64,000 nucleotides of DNA. It comes from Chenopodium formosanum. Taxonomy: Eukaryota > Streptophyta > Magnoliopsida > Caryophyllales > Amaranthaceae. The DNA is taken from contig CM044865.1 in the NCBI GenBank assembly GCA_024500155.1, positions 33,125,501 through 33,189,500 on the forward strand. The letters are read 5' to 3'. Positions 23,026 to 34,740 of this stretch are shown one piece after another (within the stretch, counting starts at the first letter, position 1; every line of letters starts with the position of its first letter). Below the pieces are notes generated by a model, which had not been told where the DNA came from, made no database searches, and saw only the letters and a list, made by a program, of their open reading frames with translations. Made by a program: the position numbers and the translations under genes.

Positions 23026-24143
23026 TCACTCACTCTTCTTGTTAGCTGGAGGCATGGGAAGCTTGTTATTATCAATCAAATGTTGGATAGCCTCTTTTAG
23101 CTTCAAACAACTCTCAGTAGCATGACCCCTACCTTGATTGTACTTGCAGTGTTCATCTGGATTCCAACTAAGCAATCTCTTTCCAGGTGCGGGATCTTGA
23201 ATAGGTCCAATGGGAGTAATGAGTCCTTTGGCATGGAGTCGATCGAAGGCAGTATTGTATCTCATCCCAATGGGGGTGAAGTCTCTCCTTAGTTGCTTCT
23301 TAGATCCTTGGTTATCCATGGATAAAACTTCACTGAGATCAAAGGTACTAACATTGTTACTAGATTGGGCGTTTTTGGAAGAAAAAGGATTGTCGTTCTT
23401 CTTTCCTTTCCAGCCACCGTGGTTACTATTGTTAGTAGCTTTTTGCTTTGCGAGGTCATTTCAATTTCAATTCCGATTTCATAAACGGCCTTGAAAGTAT
23501 TCAAGTTGTGTTGATATTTTAAGTGTTTTGAATACTTTTCTTGTAAGTTCTTGATAAACATCCTCACAGACTCTTTTTCGGTGGGCACCTCAATCATCTT
23601 AGCGGAAGTTTCCCTCCACTTATTGAAGAAAGAAGTAAAGACTTCATTCTCTTTTTGTCTTAGTACCTCGAGCTGTCTATAATCAGTTTCGACTTGAATA
23701 TTACACTTATATCTATTAATGAAAGTGTTTACAATAGCATCCTAAGTAGAGGTTTTCTCTTTGTCAAGGGAGAAGAACCATTGTTGGCAAACGGTTTCAA
23801 GAGATAAAGAAAACAAGGAATGAAAGACTTTCTTATCAATCCCCTTAATGTTCATTATAGTTTCAAAGGCCCTTAAGTGAAGGTAAGGATTATCTGTTGC
23901 CTTGAATTTTGGGATGTCATTGGCATAGAACTTATGCGAAAGAAGTTCCTTGTCCACCACGACCCCTTGTGAACTAATGCCTTGAAACTTGTAATCACTA
24001 GATAGCTTGCTCAAGCTTTATTGCATAAGGTCCATTTGTTCTTGCTTCATAGGGTCATTTATTTTGAGAGCTAAAGCCTTCAACGCCTCAGTCACGTCAG
24101 TCAATTGACTCCTAAGTTCATTAACTTCCTCTTGAGTTGCCAT
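23026..24143 (-). pseudogene. gag: Element B: gag
   Basis: The ATG at 24143 on the minus strand begins MATQEEVNELRSQL, a short coiled-coil-like segment. The gag core follows: the DKELLSHKFY...PKFKATDNPYLHL segment near 23980-23880, then SLSLETVCQQWFFSL and, near 23640-23600, EVFTSFFNKWRETSAKM. A zinc-knuckle-like CKYNQGRGHATESC lies near 23140-23100. Stops near 24015 and 23740 and a frameshift near 23460 break it. The C-terminal 97 residues are open (23319-23026). This supplies the intact comparison for the truncated gag of element A. Confidence 0.85.
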
Positions 24144-25808
24144 TATCTTTTTAGCTTTCCTCTTTTGACGAACCGGTTTATCAAAAAGTAAGACTTGAAT
24201 AAAGAGGTTGTCCTTGATTAATCGCCCTTCTCTCCTTGACCAAGTACTGTGGAAAAGGAATTTGGGGATATTCATTGTTAATTTGGGGATATTCATTGTT
24301 AATTATTTGACTCAAACTCTATTCAACATGCAATGGATGGAAGAAGGTAGGAAGAATGAAGGTTGTGATTTGGAGAAAGCATGTAGAGAATGGAAAGATG
24401 ATGTAGATGGAGAGATCGATATGAAAAAAATTAGGAATAGAATGTACCCCGAACTCAAATGACGGAAAATGACTCATGCATGAACCTAATACATGGTCAT
24501 GGTGACATATACAAAGTGTGTACTAAGACCAGTGAGTGTAGTGACATGTTAAGACTTGTGTCATGACCATGTGGCTAGACTATGTGACTAGACTCAAGCA
24601 AAGACTAAGTTAAGACTTCATGTATATACATTAAACTGGATAGACTGTGGTATTTTAGTCATAACTTTTGATTTGTGACTCCGATTAGGATGAAACCAGC
24701 GCCAAATTAATAATAAAACTCGGGGCTACAGATCCATAGGCTATACGACTCGTAGTTCTTTAAAGAACCCCGGTTATGACCAGAACAAGTTGACGCTTGT
24801 GCAATATACAGGAATAAAAATCCTGGTTGACTTAAAGGGACTATGACTCGATTTTAGACATATTTATTAGCTCAAATTAATTAATTAATTAATTAAAAAA
24901 TGTCCTTTAGTCATTAATTAGTTTATTAAGTCTTAAAACAAGTCAAACAAACGGTTAGGAAAAAAAACACATAGAGTATGCACCACAAATAATGCACAAT
25001 TAGTCAAGTAGGCACAATATGATGTAATGAGTTGCAACCTAACCATGGCTCAAGTTCTCTAAAGTTTGGTATATGGGTTAGTCAATATAGGGTCCATGGT
25101 TAATTGTCCGGATGCACCGCGCAAAAGCCTCATCGTGAAGGGTTGGCGCGAGTGGATGGGACACCGCGAGTTTAGAAAAACTCGCTTCCATGGTTTGGTG
25201 AATTCAACATTCTCGGATGTACCCTTTGTTGCACAGAGCGTTCAATCAGGTAGATGGAGCTTGAACTCCCAGGGGGTAATGTCCATATGTATAACACATA
25301 TGGGTTTCAGAAAAGTGAGAAAAACTCAATCAGGAAGTAGGATCGAGCAAACAATGCTAAAAACTGGTCGAAATGAGAACACATATTCCTGGCTCGGTAT
25401 TGGAAGAACTTGGCGCCAGCAACCAGAGGCTAGCGCCACAATTTGGCTTTAGCGCCTGGAGAAAGAAGCTGTCGCCTGGCGCTAACGTCAAATTGTTAGC
25501 GCTAAACTTTATTCGCTGACGCTAGTTCCTACATGCCTCAGCAGCTTTCTGTGCTCGATAAAATTTTCCAGTTTCGCGCAGCATTATTTCGATCCTAGTT
25601 GTGAAAGATATTCCTCAAATTTCCTACGTGTAAAAATCCTATGTTTTAACTCATTACGGATGGTCTTTCCAATGAGATCTTTTTTTTATACATATGACAA
25701 TAATGTTAATCAAAATTACGCATATAAAATACTTAGAACTTTTTGAGTCTCATCCACTCATTCTAAATCATTGCCGAAATAAATTTTAGGAATTAAAATA
25801 GAAATCCT
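24144..25808 (-). other. Element B: 5' leader with dyad block (25408-25530)
   Basis: About 1.7 kb separate the PBS and the gag ATG on the minus strand. A GC-rich block 300-420 bp after the PBS contains TGTCGCCTGGCGCTA (25470-25484), a 12-of-15 match to the dyad of element A, plus TTGGCGCC, AGCGCC and AGCGCT palindromes. Another stretch, 24470-24620, is rich in GACTC and TGACAT words like 22115-22310. No coding domain was seen. Confidence 0.6.
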
Positions 25809-25829
25809 CCCCAGTGGAGTAGCTAAAAA
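25809..25829 (-). promoter_or_regulatory. Element B primer-binding site
   Basis: The minus strand directly after the 5' LTR reads TTTTTAGCTACTCCACTGGG. It resembles the TTGGCGACTC-type sites of Tat/Ogre elements and the site of element G (58869-58890). I do not assign the tRNA. Confidence 0.7.
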
Positions 25830-25830
25830 C

Positions 25831-27945
25831 TGTAGGGAATATTTTAAGCATTACCCCTAGCTTGAACCCCACTGTGATCATACACTAAATCATGGTGGCG
25901 TCCAAAGGGAAGGAAGATAGAGAAAAAGAGTCGCCAACAAGTTTTAGGAACTTGTAAACCGTTCACGAGGTGAAGGTTACACCCCTTAACGATCCAGGAG
26001 ATCGTCAACACCAATAGGTCTGGAACCATGACTAGTAGTTCGGGGATGAAGTTACAAATCCAAACTAAAAGAGATTGAACCTGCCCTAATAATAGACCTC
26101 TACTTTATTCTAATCGTATTCATGTGCGCTTTCTGACTAACATGCAATCAATAAGATTAACCTTAAACCTGTTTAATCTATGTTGGTTTAATAATAATGC
26201 ACAAAGAAATCTATTATTGGCGATCACTTGAATTATAATCAAATTAACCTTAAAAAAGATTATTTATTATTCTTATATAAGCGTGATTATAAGTACAAAT
26301 TCCCTTTAAACATGCATAAAAGGCGTGATCAAACAATAACAATAAATATATATAATCAAGCAACATAATAATAATCATCAATTATAAAAAAAGAAATTAT
26401 GACCATAATCATGTTCATGTTAAAGCATAATAATAACAAGATCCTAGGCATGATACTAACAAGATTAATAACAAACCCTAGCATGTCACTAAACATTAAA
26501 AATCAAAGCTTTAACCCTAACATGATACTAACATGAATATTAGGAAAGAAAAATAGGAAGCATCACAGGAATCACAATTGTCATATTTGATATTAGAAAT
26601 TATAGTTGTTACCCTAAACATGATACTAGGAAGATCAAAACACCCTAACATGACACTAGGAATCATAATAACAACCTAGACATGATTTCTATATCATAAT
26701 ATCAATAAATCAATTAAAACACGTACTTGGATGCCTTGTATCTCTTTCTAATAACAAAATATACGCGTTATTTACTTCAAGGGAAATAATAAAACAATTA
26801 AATTAAATAATAATTGAAATAGAGATTTGAGACCAAATCCTCAGAAATTAAAACCTTTCATGTCTAGGGCGAAGGCAACTTCGAACAATGCTAGGTGTGT
26901 CTAGTGCTAATGTATGAGGAATTGTGTTTGTAAAAGGGTTGGTTTAGAAAGAGAGAGAGAATCAAGAAATACTTGATGAGAGTCGGTTGTTGAAAAAAGG
27001 GATATATGACCTCTATTTATAGAGAAAAAAGAGGGTCGAAGAATAAGAAAAGAATCCGAATTCGAATCGAAATAGAACTTGATGGACAACAGTTTTTGTG
27101 GATTTTGTTTTTATCATATCTTTTGATCCAGAAGTCCAAATAAGGCATATAATATGTCGTTGGAAAGATCTTGAAGTCTACTTTTCAACCCAATTAGAAG
27201 CAGATTCAAATATTTTGTATATTTAAATATATGGCTGAAATAGAAGGACGGTGTCAGTTTTGGATAGAGTTTCATGTCTCATTCATATCTTTTTCGTTAT
27301 AGCTCGGATTTAATATTATAATATATCATTGGAAATATAATTTCAAGATCTATCCAACCATATAAAATTTGGATAAAAATTATGAGGCACAAAAATAAAA
27401 TCTGTCTGTCTTTGAACATCTTTAAATTCGAATAGAATCAGGATTTAAGAAAAGGAAAGTTTTAAAAAAGGAATGTTTTTATTTAACTAAAATTCTTTAA
27501 TCTTATCTTTTTCAAAAAGGATAATTAAGATCTTTTAGAAAATTATATAAGCTTCTAATTAATCCTAATTATTTTAGGAATAGGATTAAACCTTTGGACC
27601 CTCCACATGATCATTGGGTCGTAGGTAAAATCTGGTTTGGGCCCAGTTTAGTATTTTTGCCATAACTTCCTCATTATTCATCGGAATTGGGCTTATACTA
27701 TATCGTTGGAAAGGTCTTTTCAAGCCCCATCCAGCTACACTATTATTGGACCCATACTATGGACTAACAAAACTATATAGGCGGTTTTCTTAAAATAGGT
27801 TTTCAAAAACAAAGAGAAGAGAAAAGAAATTAAAACTATCCGCAACACTAGAGTTTCCACACCTTCACTTCATTCGATTATTATTGGACGCGAAAGGTAT
27901 TAATCACCGGGTTTTGTTTTGGGGAGACACAAATGGGTGTCTACA
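25831..27945 (-). mobile_element. Element B: 5' LTR
   Basis: Plus-strand ends are TGTAGGGAAT (25831) and GGTGTCTACA (27945), 2115 bp. A PBS adjoins on the left, which fixes it as the 5' LTR of a minus-strand element. TATAAATA on the minus strand lies near 27020. It keeps a segment near 26881-26920 that the 3' LTR has lost. Confidence 0.92.
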
Positions 27946-27950
27946 GCAGG

Positions 27951-28869
27951 AGACTTATTAGGTCTAATACAAACTAATGTATGTGGACCAATGAGCTCAA
28001 CCATAAGAAATGAACACCGGTATTTTATCACCTTCACAGATGACTATAGTAGATATGGTTATGTCTACCTAATGTCATATAAATCTGAATCGTTTGAAAA
28101 GTTCAAAGAATTTTAGAGTGAAGTTGAAAAACTTGACAAGAAAATCAAAGCCCTTCGATCGGATCGAGGTGGTGAATACTTGAGCCAAGAATTCGATGAC
28201 CATCTGAAAGAAAAAGGTATACTTTCAGAATTGACACCTCTAGGAACTCCTCAATGGAACGGAGTATCAGAAAGGAGAAATCAAACCTTGTTGGTCATGG
28301 TACGATCAACAATGGGTCTTAGTGATCTTACTATCTCTTTCTGGGGACTCGCACTTCTAACTGCGGCACTAACACTGAACCGTGCACCATCAAAAGCTGT
28401 AGAAAAGACTTCATATGAATTATGGACAAAGAAACCTCCTAGGTTGTCTTTTCTAAAGATATGGGGATGCGAAGCATATGTCAAGAAATTGATTTCTGAC
28501 AAACTTCATCCCAAATATGACAAGGTTTACTTTGTGGGCTACCCAAAAGAAACCAAAGGGTATTACTTCTACAATAAATCGGAGAACAAAGTGTTTGTTG
28601 CTCGTGGTGGTGTCTTTTTGGAGAAGGAACACCTTTCCAAAATGACAAGTGGGAGGAAAATCGAACTCGACGAAGTTCATGAGGATGAGCAACAAAATCA
28701 GAATGACAGTCAAAGTGCTCAAACAGCATTTGTTGACGCAGGTCAAAATGATCAAAATGTGCAAAGTCAAACCGACAATGCAAATGCTCAATCCATTACC
28801 CTACCTAGGTCTCAAAGGCCGAGATCTCAACTTGATAGATATCTTGGTTTAGTATTAAGCGAGATATAA
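27951..28869 (+). pseudogene. pol: Element C: integrase core
   Basis: The frame carries the copia integrase pattern: TDDYSRYGYVYLM (first Asp) near 28035-28075, then IKALRSDRGGEYLS (second Asp) near 28147-28190, and the TPQWNGVSERRNQTL stretch with the catalytic Glu near 28245-28290. A TAG at about 28114 interrupts it; from 28180 the frame is open for 229 residues into the hydrophilic linker before RT. It joins across element B to the gag-pre-integrase segment. Confidence 0.9.
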
Positions 28870-29831
28870 GAGGACTGGCAACCTTCAAGCAAGCGATGGC
28901 AAGCACCGACTCTGGTAAATGGCATGTGGCCATGAGATCTGAAATGGATTCCATGTTTGAAAATCAAGTCTGGGACTTGGTTGACTTACCCGAAGGTTAC
29001 ACACCTATCGGATGTAAGTGGATTTTCAAGATAAAAACCGACAAAGATGGAAATGTATTCATTTAGAAAGCTAGATTGGTGGCAAAAGGTTGTAGACAAG
29101 TTCACAGTATCGATTACGATGAAACCTTTTCGCAAGTCGCAATGCTTAAATTCGTTCGATTCCTCCTAGTGACTTCTGCATATTATAACTATGAAATATG
29201 GCAGATGGACGTCAAAACCGACTTCTTAAATGGTATTTTGGAAGAAACTGTGTACATGACACATCCAGAAGGTTTTGTCGACCAAAACAATGTTGGGAAG
29301 GTTTGTAAACTTAAGAAGTCCATTTATGGACTACAGCAAGCTAGCAGAAGTTGGAATCTGCGATTCGATGAAGCCATCGGTAAGTTTGGTTTTATAAAGA
29401 ATCCAGATGAATCTTGTGTTTACAAGAAGGTCAGTGGGAGTAACATCGCCTTCTTAGTCTTATATGTCGATTACATATTGCTCATTGGAAATAACATTTC
29501 GTTGTTAGATTCTGTAAAGGCCTGACTTGGAAAATGTTTCTCAATGAAAGACCTAGGAGAAGCTCAGTACATACTAGGCAACAAGATATATAGGGATAGT
29601 TCAAAAAGGATGATTGGATTGAGTCAAAGTACTTACATTGATAAGGTACTTTCTCGATTTGGCATGGAAGGGGCCAAGAGAGGTCACCTGCCAATGTCAC
29701 ATGGCATAACCCTGAGCAAGAAGCAGTGTCCACAGACACTTGATGAGCGGGAAAGAATGAATCTGATTCCATATGCTTCGCTCATTGGATCAATCATGTA
29801 TGCCATGATATGTACTAGGCCAGATGTATAG
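28870..29831 (+). pseudogene. pol: Element C: reverse transcriptase with altered active site
   Basis: The RT blocks are readable: GCKWIFKIKTDKDGN near 29010-29050, QMDVKTDFLNG near 29200-29235 (normally KTAFLNG), VCKLKKSIYGLQQASRSWN near 29305-29355, and LVLYVDYILLI near 29455-29490. The YVDD box reads YVDY, so one catalytic Asp is lost. Stops lie near 29064, 29522 and 29828. The later blocks (LGEAQYILG, IGLSQSTYIDKVL, SLIGSIMYAMICTRPD) are intact. The copy is dead both by stops and by active-site change. Confidence 0.9.
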
Positions 29832-30450
29832 TATGCCTTGAGTGCTATGAGCCGTTACCAATCAGATCCAGGAGAGGCCCATTGGACTGCGGCCAAGAAT
29901 ATCCTAAAGTACCTGAAAAGGAACAAGGATAAATTCCTGGTATATGGTGGTTCAAAATAATTAGTTGTTGAAGGTTATACCGACGCAAGCTTCTAGACAG
30001 ACGGACGATTTCAAATCGCAATCCGGATATGTGTTCTATCTAAATGGAGGAGCGTTCAGTTGGAAGAGTGCTAAGTAGAGTAAAACTGCAGATTTTACAA
30101 CTGAAGACGAGTACTTAGTAGTTGCTGAAGTGGCTAAGGAGGCTGTTTGGATTCGTAAGTTCATTGGTGAACTTGATGTTGTACCCTCCATAAAGGGTCC
30201 AATAACCCTCTATTGTGACAACAATGGAGCTATTGCTCAGGCCAGAGAGCGAAGGGAACATAAAAAAGTCAACCATGTCAAACGGCGGTTTCACATGATT
30301 CGAGAATGGAAATTTGAAGGTGAAATCAGAATTTGCAAAGTTGGAACGAATGACAACGTAGCCAATCCACTTACTAAATCTTTTCCTCAAGTGAAGCACA
30401 ACAAGCACGTTGAGGCAATGGGAATCAGGCATGTAGGAGAATGGCTTTGA
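29832..30450 (+). pseudogene. pol: Element C: RNase H and polyprotein C terminus
   Basis: The segment starts with YALSAMSRYQSDPGE and EGYTDASF (first RNase H Asp) near 29970-29995. A frameshift near 30000 and stops follow. From 30130 the frame is open, with EAVWIRKFI, LYCDNNGAI (Asp) and the ending ...MGIRHVGEWL at the stop 30448-30450. The order integrase before RT and RNase H identifies Ty1/copia; I do not assign the lineage within copia. Confidence 0.88.
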
Positions 30451-31267
30451 TTTCCCTGTTCAGTGTTTTAGTTAAATTTTAAACATTTAATGTAAGACAC
30501 TATGAAAAAGCATTCAAGTTTTGGAGTAATATAAATTTCATGCAATATTTTATTACTCCGTTTGCTATTTAATTGTGGTTTAGGATTAAATAATGAGTCC
30601 ATTAGATTCTTGGAATATTCATAATAGTGTATCAAGACCAGTCTTGATAAGGAAACACCTATTAAGTGAACATTGGATATTATAATCGAAAATTGTCCCT
30701 AATCGAGGTCATTTAAACGATGGACGATTAATGACCAATTGAGATTAGTGTGTAGTTTGATTTATAACACTGTTTCTTGTGCTAGAAGGACATGATTGTC
30801 ATAAATCATTTGCACAGGTATTGATTTAGAACCATAATGGATCGACCTATGAGAATACTTCAAAGAGATTAAAGATCGTCCTAAAGTATACTTCTCATTA
30901 TGGCTATCGGAACCTATTTCCTTGACCATGAGTATTGTGAGTTCTCTTGTTTGAGTACTAGTCCGTTTTGATGGTGTCAAACGTCTTCCGTAATTGGGGA
31001 TTGTAATGGCAACACTCGAGCGGCTAGGTCCTCTCAGTAAGAAGAGCTACATTACAAGATTGGGAATGTCCTCCCTACTAAAATAGGAACATGTCTTTGT
31101 TGTATACAAGGCCTCTCATAGAGTGAGACTGTAAAAATGCATGGTCGTGCTCGGATGTATTTTAGAAATCATCTGTTTATTGACAGTCGGACTTGGAATC
31201 GAGAAACACTTCTGGACATAATAAGGATGACGAAATGCTGACTTGTCCGGAAGGACAAGTGGGAGAT
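30451..31267 (+). other. Element C: 3' untranslated region and PPT
   Basis: No coding sequence is visible. The segment ends in the polypurine tract AAGTGGGAG (31257-31265), directly before the 3' LTR. Confidence 0.8.
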
Positions 31268-32585
31268 TGAAAGGAATGGTGTCCTTCGAACAAGTGTATT
31301 ATTTTGATAACGGGTTTAGAATTATTAGAAAGCTAATATATTCAGCAAGGTCAAGTGATCAGAATGCCTGGGTGGAGGCTGCTTCCGATCAGTAATATTA
31401 ATGTATAATTAATATTACAACTTAATCTTGACTGAACCCTTCGGGTCACACCCTAGCAAATATACGAACCGACTCAACGAATTAATTTGGAAGAGATTAA
31501 TTCGTCGCCTGAGTATTAAATATTTATACGTCGGAAATTCGGGCTTAGAGCGTCGAAACCGAGCGTCGGAAGTCGAGTCAAAATAATAAAAGACGAGACA
31601 CGAAAATAATAAATCAACTAGACCAAAATACCCCTAGCATCGGAATGCCCCGAGCAAACCGAGTGTTAGGGGCATTTGGTATAGCATGGTGGCTAGCATG
31701 CGCACCAAGCCGAGCCTAGGTTGGCTAATGCGTGCTAGCGCACCAATGCTAGCATTGCATGCTAGCAGCGTTGGCCAACGCGCGCAAGGAGCATCGGCAC
31801 TCAGAAGCAGCCCGCATCCTTGATGCGCGACTTGCTGGCCGAGTACACGAGCAGCCCGCACAAGCCGTGCTGGGCTTGCTGGCCAGCAGCGCCAAGCAGC
31901 CCGCACGCTTGTGCTAGTCCTGCTGGAAGCCGCACATGGCAACCCACCTTGGGTGCCTCGGTGCCCAAGTGTGGTGCCATGTGGCACATTGTAAGGGGAG
32001 GCTTGAGGAATGAGGTGGCCGATTTTTGGAGAGGGAGTGGGGAGCAAGTTTGGTCCCCCCCTCCTCCAAATGGTCCTCACCTAACCTCTCTCATGAGCTT
32101 GCCACTTGTTGATTTATTACTAGTTTGATTATTTATTTTATTTAAGCTTTAAAATAAAATGGAATCAAATTCTCCCACATTGGTGGGTGAGCCTTTTAAC
32201 TCTCTTGTTTTCCCTATAAATACCCAAGTTGGGGTATTGTGAAAATCACTTGAGTGAGAGTTGAAAAAGGCATCACCATTGTGAAAACCTTTGAACTCAT
32301 TTAATCACACGGGTTTTGGTTGGACCTTGCTAACTCCAAGGTAGCGGACCTAAAAAGTCGGTGTTCGTCCTTTGTGGGTGGATATTGTTGGAGGCTCAGT
32401 ATTTTTGGAGCTAAAGCTTTCAAGTAAGAGCCCATTAGGTCGGGCGAAGCACACGTCAAAGGTAAATTCCGATTTTATCTTTTTATATTTATTTGTTATG
32501 CTTTATGGTTTTATTAATTACGAGTGGTTCTTTGGGTCAGGGTCATTTCCACGGTAAGTTGGACTTACCAAACCCCAATGGTAGT
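31268..32585 (+). mobile_element. Element C: 3' LTR (31268-32580) and TSD GTAGT
   Basis: It begins TGAAAGGAATGG at 31268 and ends ...AACCCCAATG at 32580 (1313 bp), followed by the TSD GTAGT (32581-32585). The terminal CA of the 5' LTR has become TG here. Relative to the 5' LTR it carries a roughly 40-bp extra stretch near 32265-32305. TATA box 32215-32222; dyad block 31680-31985. Confidence 0.95.
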
Positions 32586-33626
32586 CGCCCGGTTACTGTA
32601 GTGACCTCCCCAACAGGCGCTAACGGGGAACTCGCGTGGTGATGGCATCGCCGGCGCAAGCGAAGGAAAATACTCGTAGAACCAGATCTACAAAGATGAA
32701 AGATATCAGCAAGTGCTAACAAAAGCTTAGAGCTAACTTTGTAAGAGATAAAGTATACCTCTACGACTCTCCAAAAGCCGGAAAGAGCGATATCTCTTAT
32801 GTAGGACAGGTTTCAATAGGAGTCTCGCAATCCGCGCAAAAAGTTAGCATAGGCCAAGCTAGCCCAATCATAAGTCTAGATTAGCTGAAGATCGCGGACA
32901 GCAGGAAGGTACTAAAACAACACCCTACTACCCTTGTCAGGGGAATACGTCCCTAACAACAAAATAAGTGCAAAAATGCGCACCCGATGCTCTCGGGTTG
33001 TCGCATCGTCCTCAAAAGCCGTTTACAGAGTAAACCGGCGAATGCATCTGGAGCTGAATTGTGATGGCTCCACCTCAGCGCGGCCCTGAACAACAATTGG
33101 ACCTAACAACTCATCAACCTCAGGAGAGAAAACGCTGATGGAGTTGTCAAACGGCAGCGCAGTCGAACTAAACTCCAGTTCCAAGATGAGACTTAAGTCG
33201 GCTGGGGCGACCATCATCTCACCCCAAGGAAAGTGAAAAAGTATAGGTAGTGTCCCAGAAGAACTCCACCGAAGCACGAACCATGCGATGACTCGCGTCA
33301 AAAGAGTACATGGCCTGCATGGCCCGAAATAGGGCAGTCATCCCACAAGACTCCCGAAGAAGTCGCAACTCCTCATCGCCGCTGAAGTACGTGCTTTACA
33401 GCTTCCCCAAGGTGTCGTTACCCTAACCGTGGCAGCGCCTCCTACCGCTAGTGATCCCGCGACGCACCCTCTCTGAAATGTGGTGGTCAAGGGAAAAGTA
33501 TAGTGTCCGCTAGTCTCAGTCAAGGAAGGGACCGAGTGAGGTGGACGAGTCGGCGTCCTCCTGAACGGGCTCGTGCTCCCATCGCGTATCTCGGGACCGG
33601 GAGCCGGAACCTCGTTGCCTAGCCAT
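32586..33626 (-). pseudogene. Element A antisense gene 1: N-terminal plant mobile domain
   Basis: The minus-strand ATG at 33626 starts an Arg/Ser-rich segment (MARQRGSGSRSRDTRW). Further on, about 33375-33225, the mobile-domain pattern is clear: LRLLRESCGMTALF, then HRMVRASVEFFWDTTYTF, and after a frameshift near 33235 the hallmark FPWGEMMVAPADLSLIL. This is the plant mobile domain (aminotransferase-like) found in MAIN/MAIL proteins and in many transposons. Several stops interrupt the part 33020-32590. Copia element C splits the gene at 32580. MAIN and MAIL1 of Arabidopsis are known to act in transposon silencing and gene expression; a role here is not shown. Confidence 0.75.
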
Positions 33627-34267
33627 ACTACATTGTGCAGAATTGACAAAAATTAAGGTTCTATAGTATCTAAGGTTCGCCTAGCCGCATGATACTATGT
33701 TCGCAAAAAAAAAAATAAAAAAAACAAAAAACAGAGTACAAAGTACTAAAACAGAGCAAAATTTCAATTCAAGCATATACGACATTTTTCAAGCAACCAA
33801 AAAATTTCTTGTAATATTATGATAATTATTGTGACAAATTAGATAAGAATTGCTAGCAAAAACATCTAGAACGAGCCAAATTGTTTTCCCGACCTTGAGG
33901 GGTTCAATAATGGTGAATTGTTCGTTTCTTCACCAAATTGAGTCAAACAAGTCTCAAAATACTCCCAAGGCAATATGCAAACATAATCAAGCAATTTCAT
34001 GGCATAAAATTTGACAAAAAAAAGCAAATTGGGCGATATAAGTTTTTGAATTTTCAAGAAATTTGTGAACAAACATGTGCAAAATTCATCAAAATTCGAG
34101 TGAGTTTGGAAAAAACTTACATAGATAAGGAAATTAGATGAACAAAGCTTTTATTTGCAACAAATTTTAGCGAATTTGGTTGAGAAAAAAGCAAGAACAA
34201 GCAATTCGAAGTTTCGCTGCGAAATTCGAACGAAAATGAAGCGGTAGCAGCAACACGGGGTAAAGGG
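33627..34267 (-). other. Probable 5' untranslated region of antisense gene 1
   Basis: AT-rich DNA lies between the minus-strand TATA box (34275-34268) and the ATG at 33626. It contains an A-rich run near 33706-33730 and could hold an intron. No coding domain was seen. Confidence 0.45.
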
Positions 34268-34365
34268 AATTTATACAAAATTCCCAACTCAAGCGTCGCA
34301 CGACAGCTTTGTCGCTGAGCGACAGAGTGCATCGTCTGGCGATAGGGCAAAATCGTGGCGCTAGA
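34268..34365 (-). promoter_or_regulatory. Promoter of antisense gene 1: TATA box and TGTCGCT dyad
   Basis: On the minus strand TATAAATT (34275-34268) lies inside an inverted repeat (GGGAATTT...AAATTCCC, 34265-34284). Directly upstream is a block with the perfect dyad TGTCGCT-G-AGCGACA at 34310-34324 and further GTCGC, CGACAG and TGGCGATA sites up to 34365. The spacing is about 16 bp, closer than in the LTRs. Confidence 0.6.
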
Positions 34366-34740
34366 GCTCGAAGCCTCTCAGAGTGGTTATTTCGACCTCA
34401 TACATCAATTTTGGGTTCCTTGGTACGCCAGTTATCCCCTAAAAGCAATTTGACATGACTTAGTAATCGTCTCGGTTACAATCGCATTTAGTGATCGACC
34501 TGATAAATGATCGTCTCACTTAGTTTAAAGCGCCTAAACATTGGCTCACTGCAAAGGCACCGATATAATGGTTCATAAGCAAACAAAAAAACAAAGGCAC
34601 CGACATAATAGTTCACAATTCAGAAGCACCGATGGTTCACAATTTAGAGGCACCGACATATTGGTTCACAAGTAGTAAAAGCGCCGACGCACTGCATAGC
34701 AGAAGATAAGTTCAAACGAACTTTAAAGGATCGATAGGCG
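34366..34740 (+). repeat. Element A 3' region: conserved flank and GCACCGACATA tandem units
   Basis: 34370-34540 matches element B 21560-21720 in reverse complement. From 34555 to 34690 a unit of the form AGGCACCGACATAATGGTTC recurs about four times with 30-45 bp spacing. No coding sequence. Confidence 0.7.

Larger units (their letters stand above)
18522..27945 (-). mobile_element. Element B: gag-only (non-autonomous) Tat-like element, 9.4 kb
   Basis: On the minus strand the order is 5' LTR (27945-25831), PBS, leader, gag, non-coding interior, tandem repeats, PPT and 3' LTR (20600-18522). No protease, RT, RNase H or integrase can be read anywhere in the 5.2-kb interior. The flanks GAAGG (18517-18521) and GCAGG (27946-27950) are a TSD with one mismatch, and removing B restores the copia integrase frame. 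Gag and the 3' region are homologous to element A, so B is a pol-deleted relative that would need A-type enzymes in trans. Confidence 0.9.

Noticed and set aside
25066..25452. 128-residue plus-strand frame in the leader of element B
   Set aside because: It is antisense to the element, has no domain, and overlaps the dyad block; chance is the simpler explanation.
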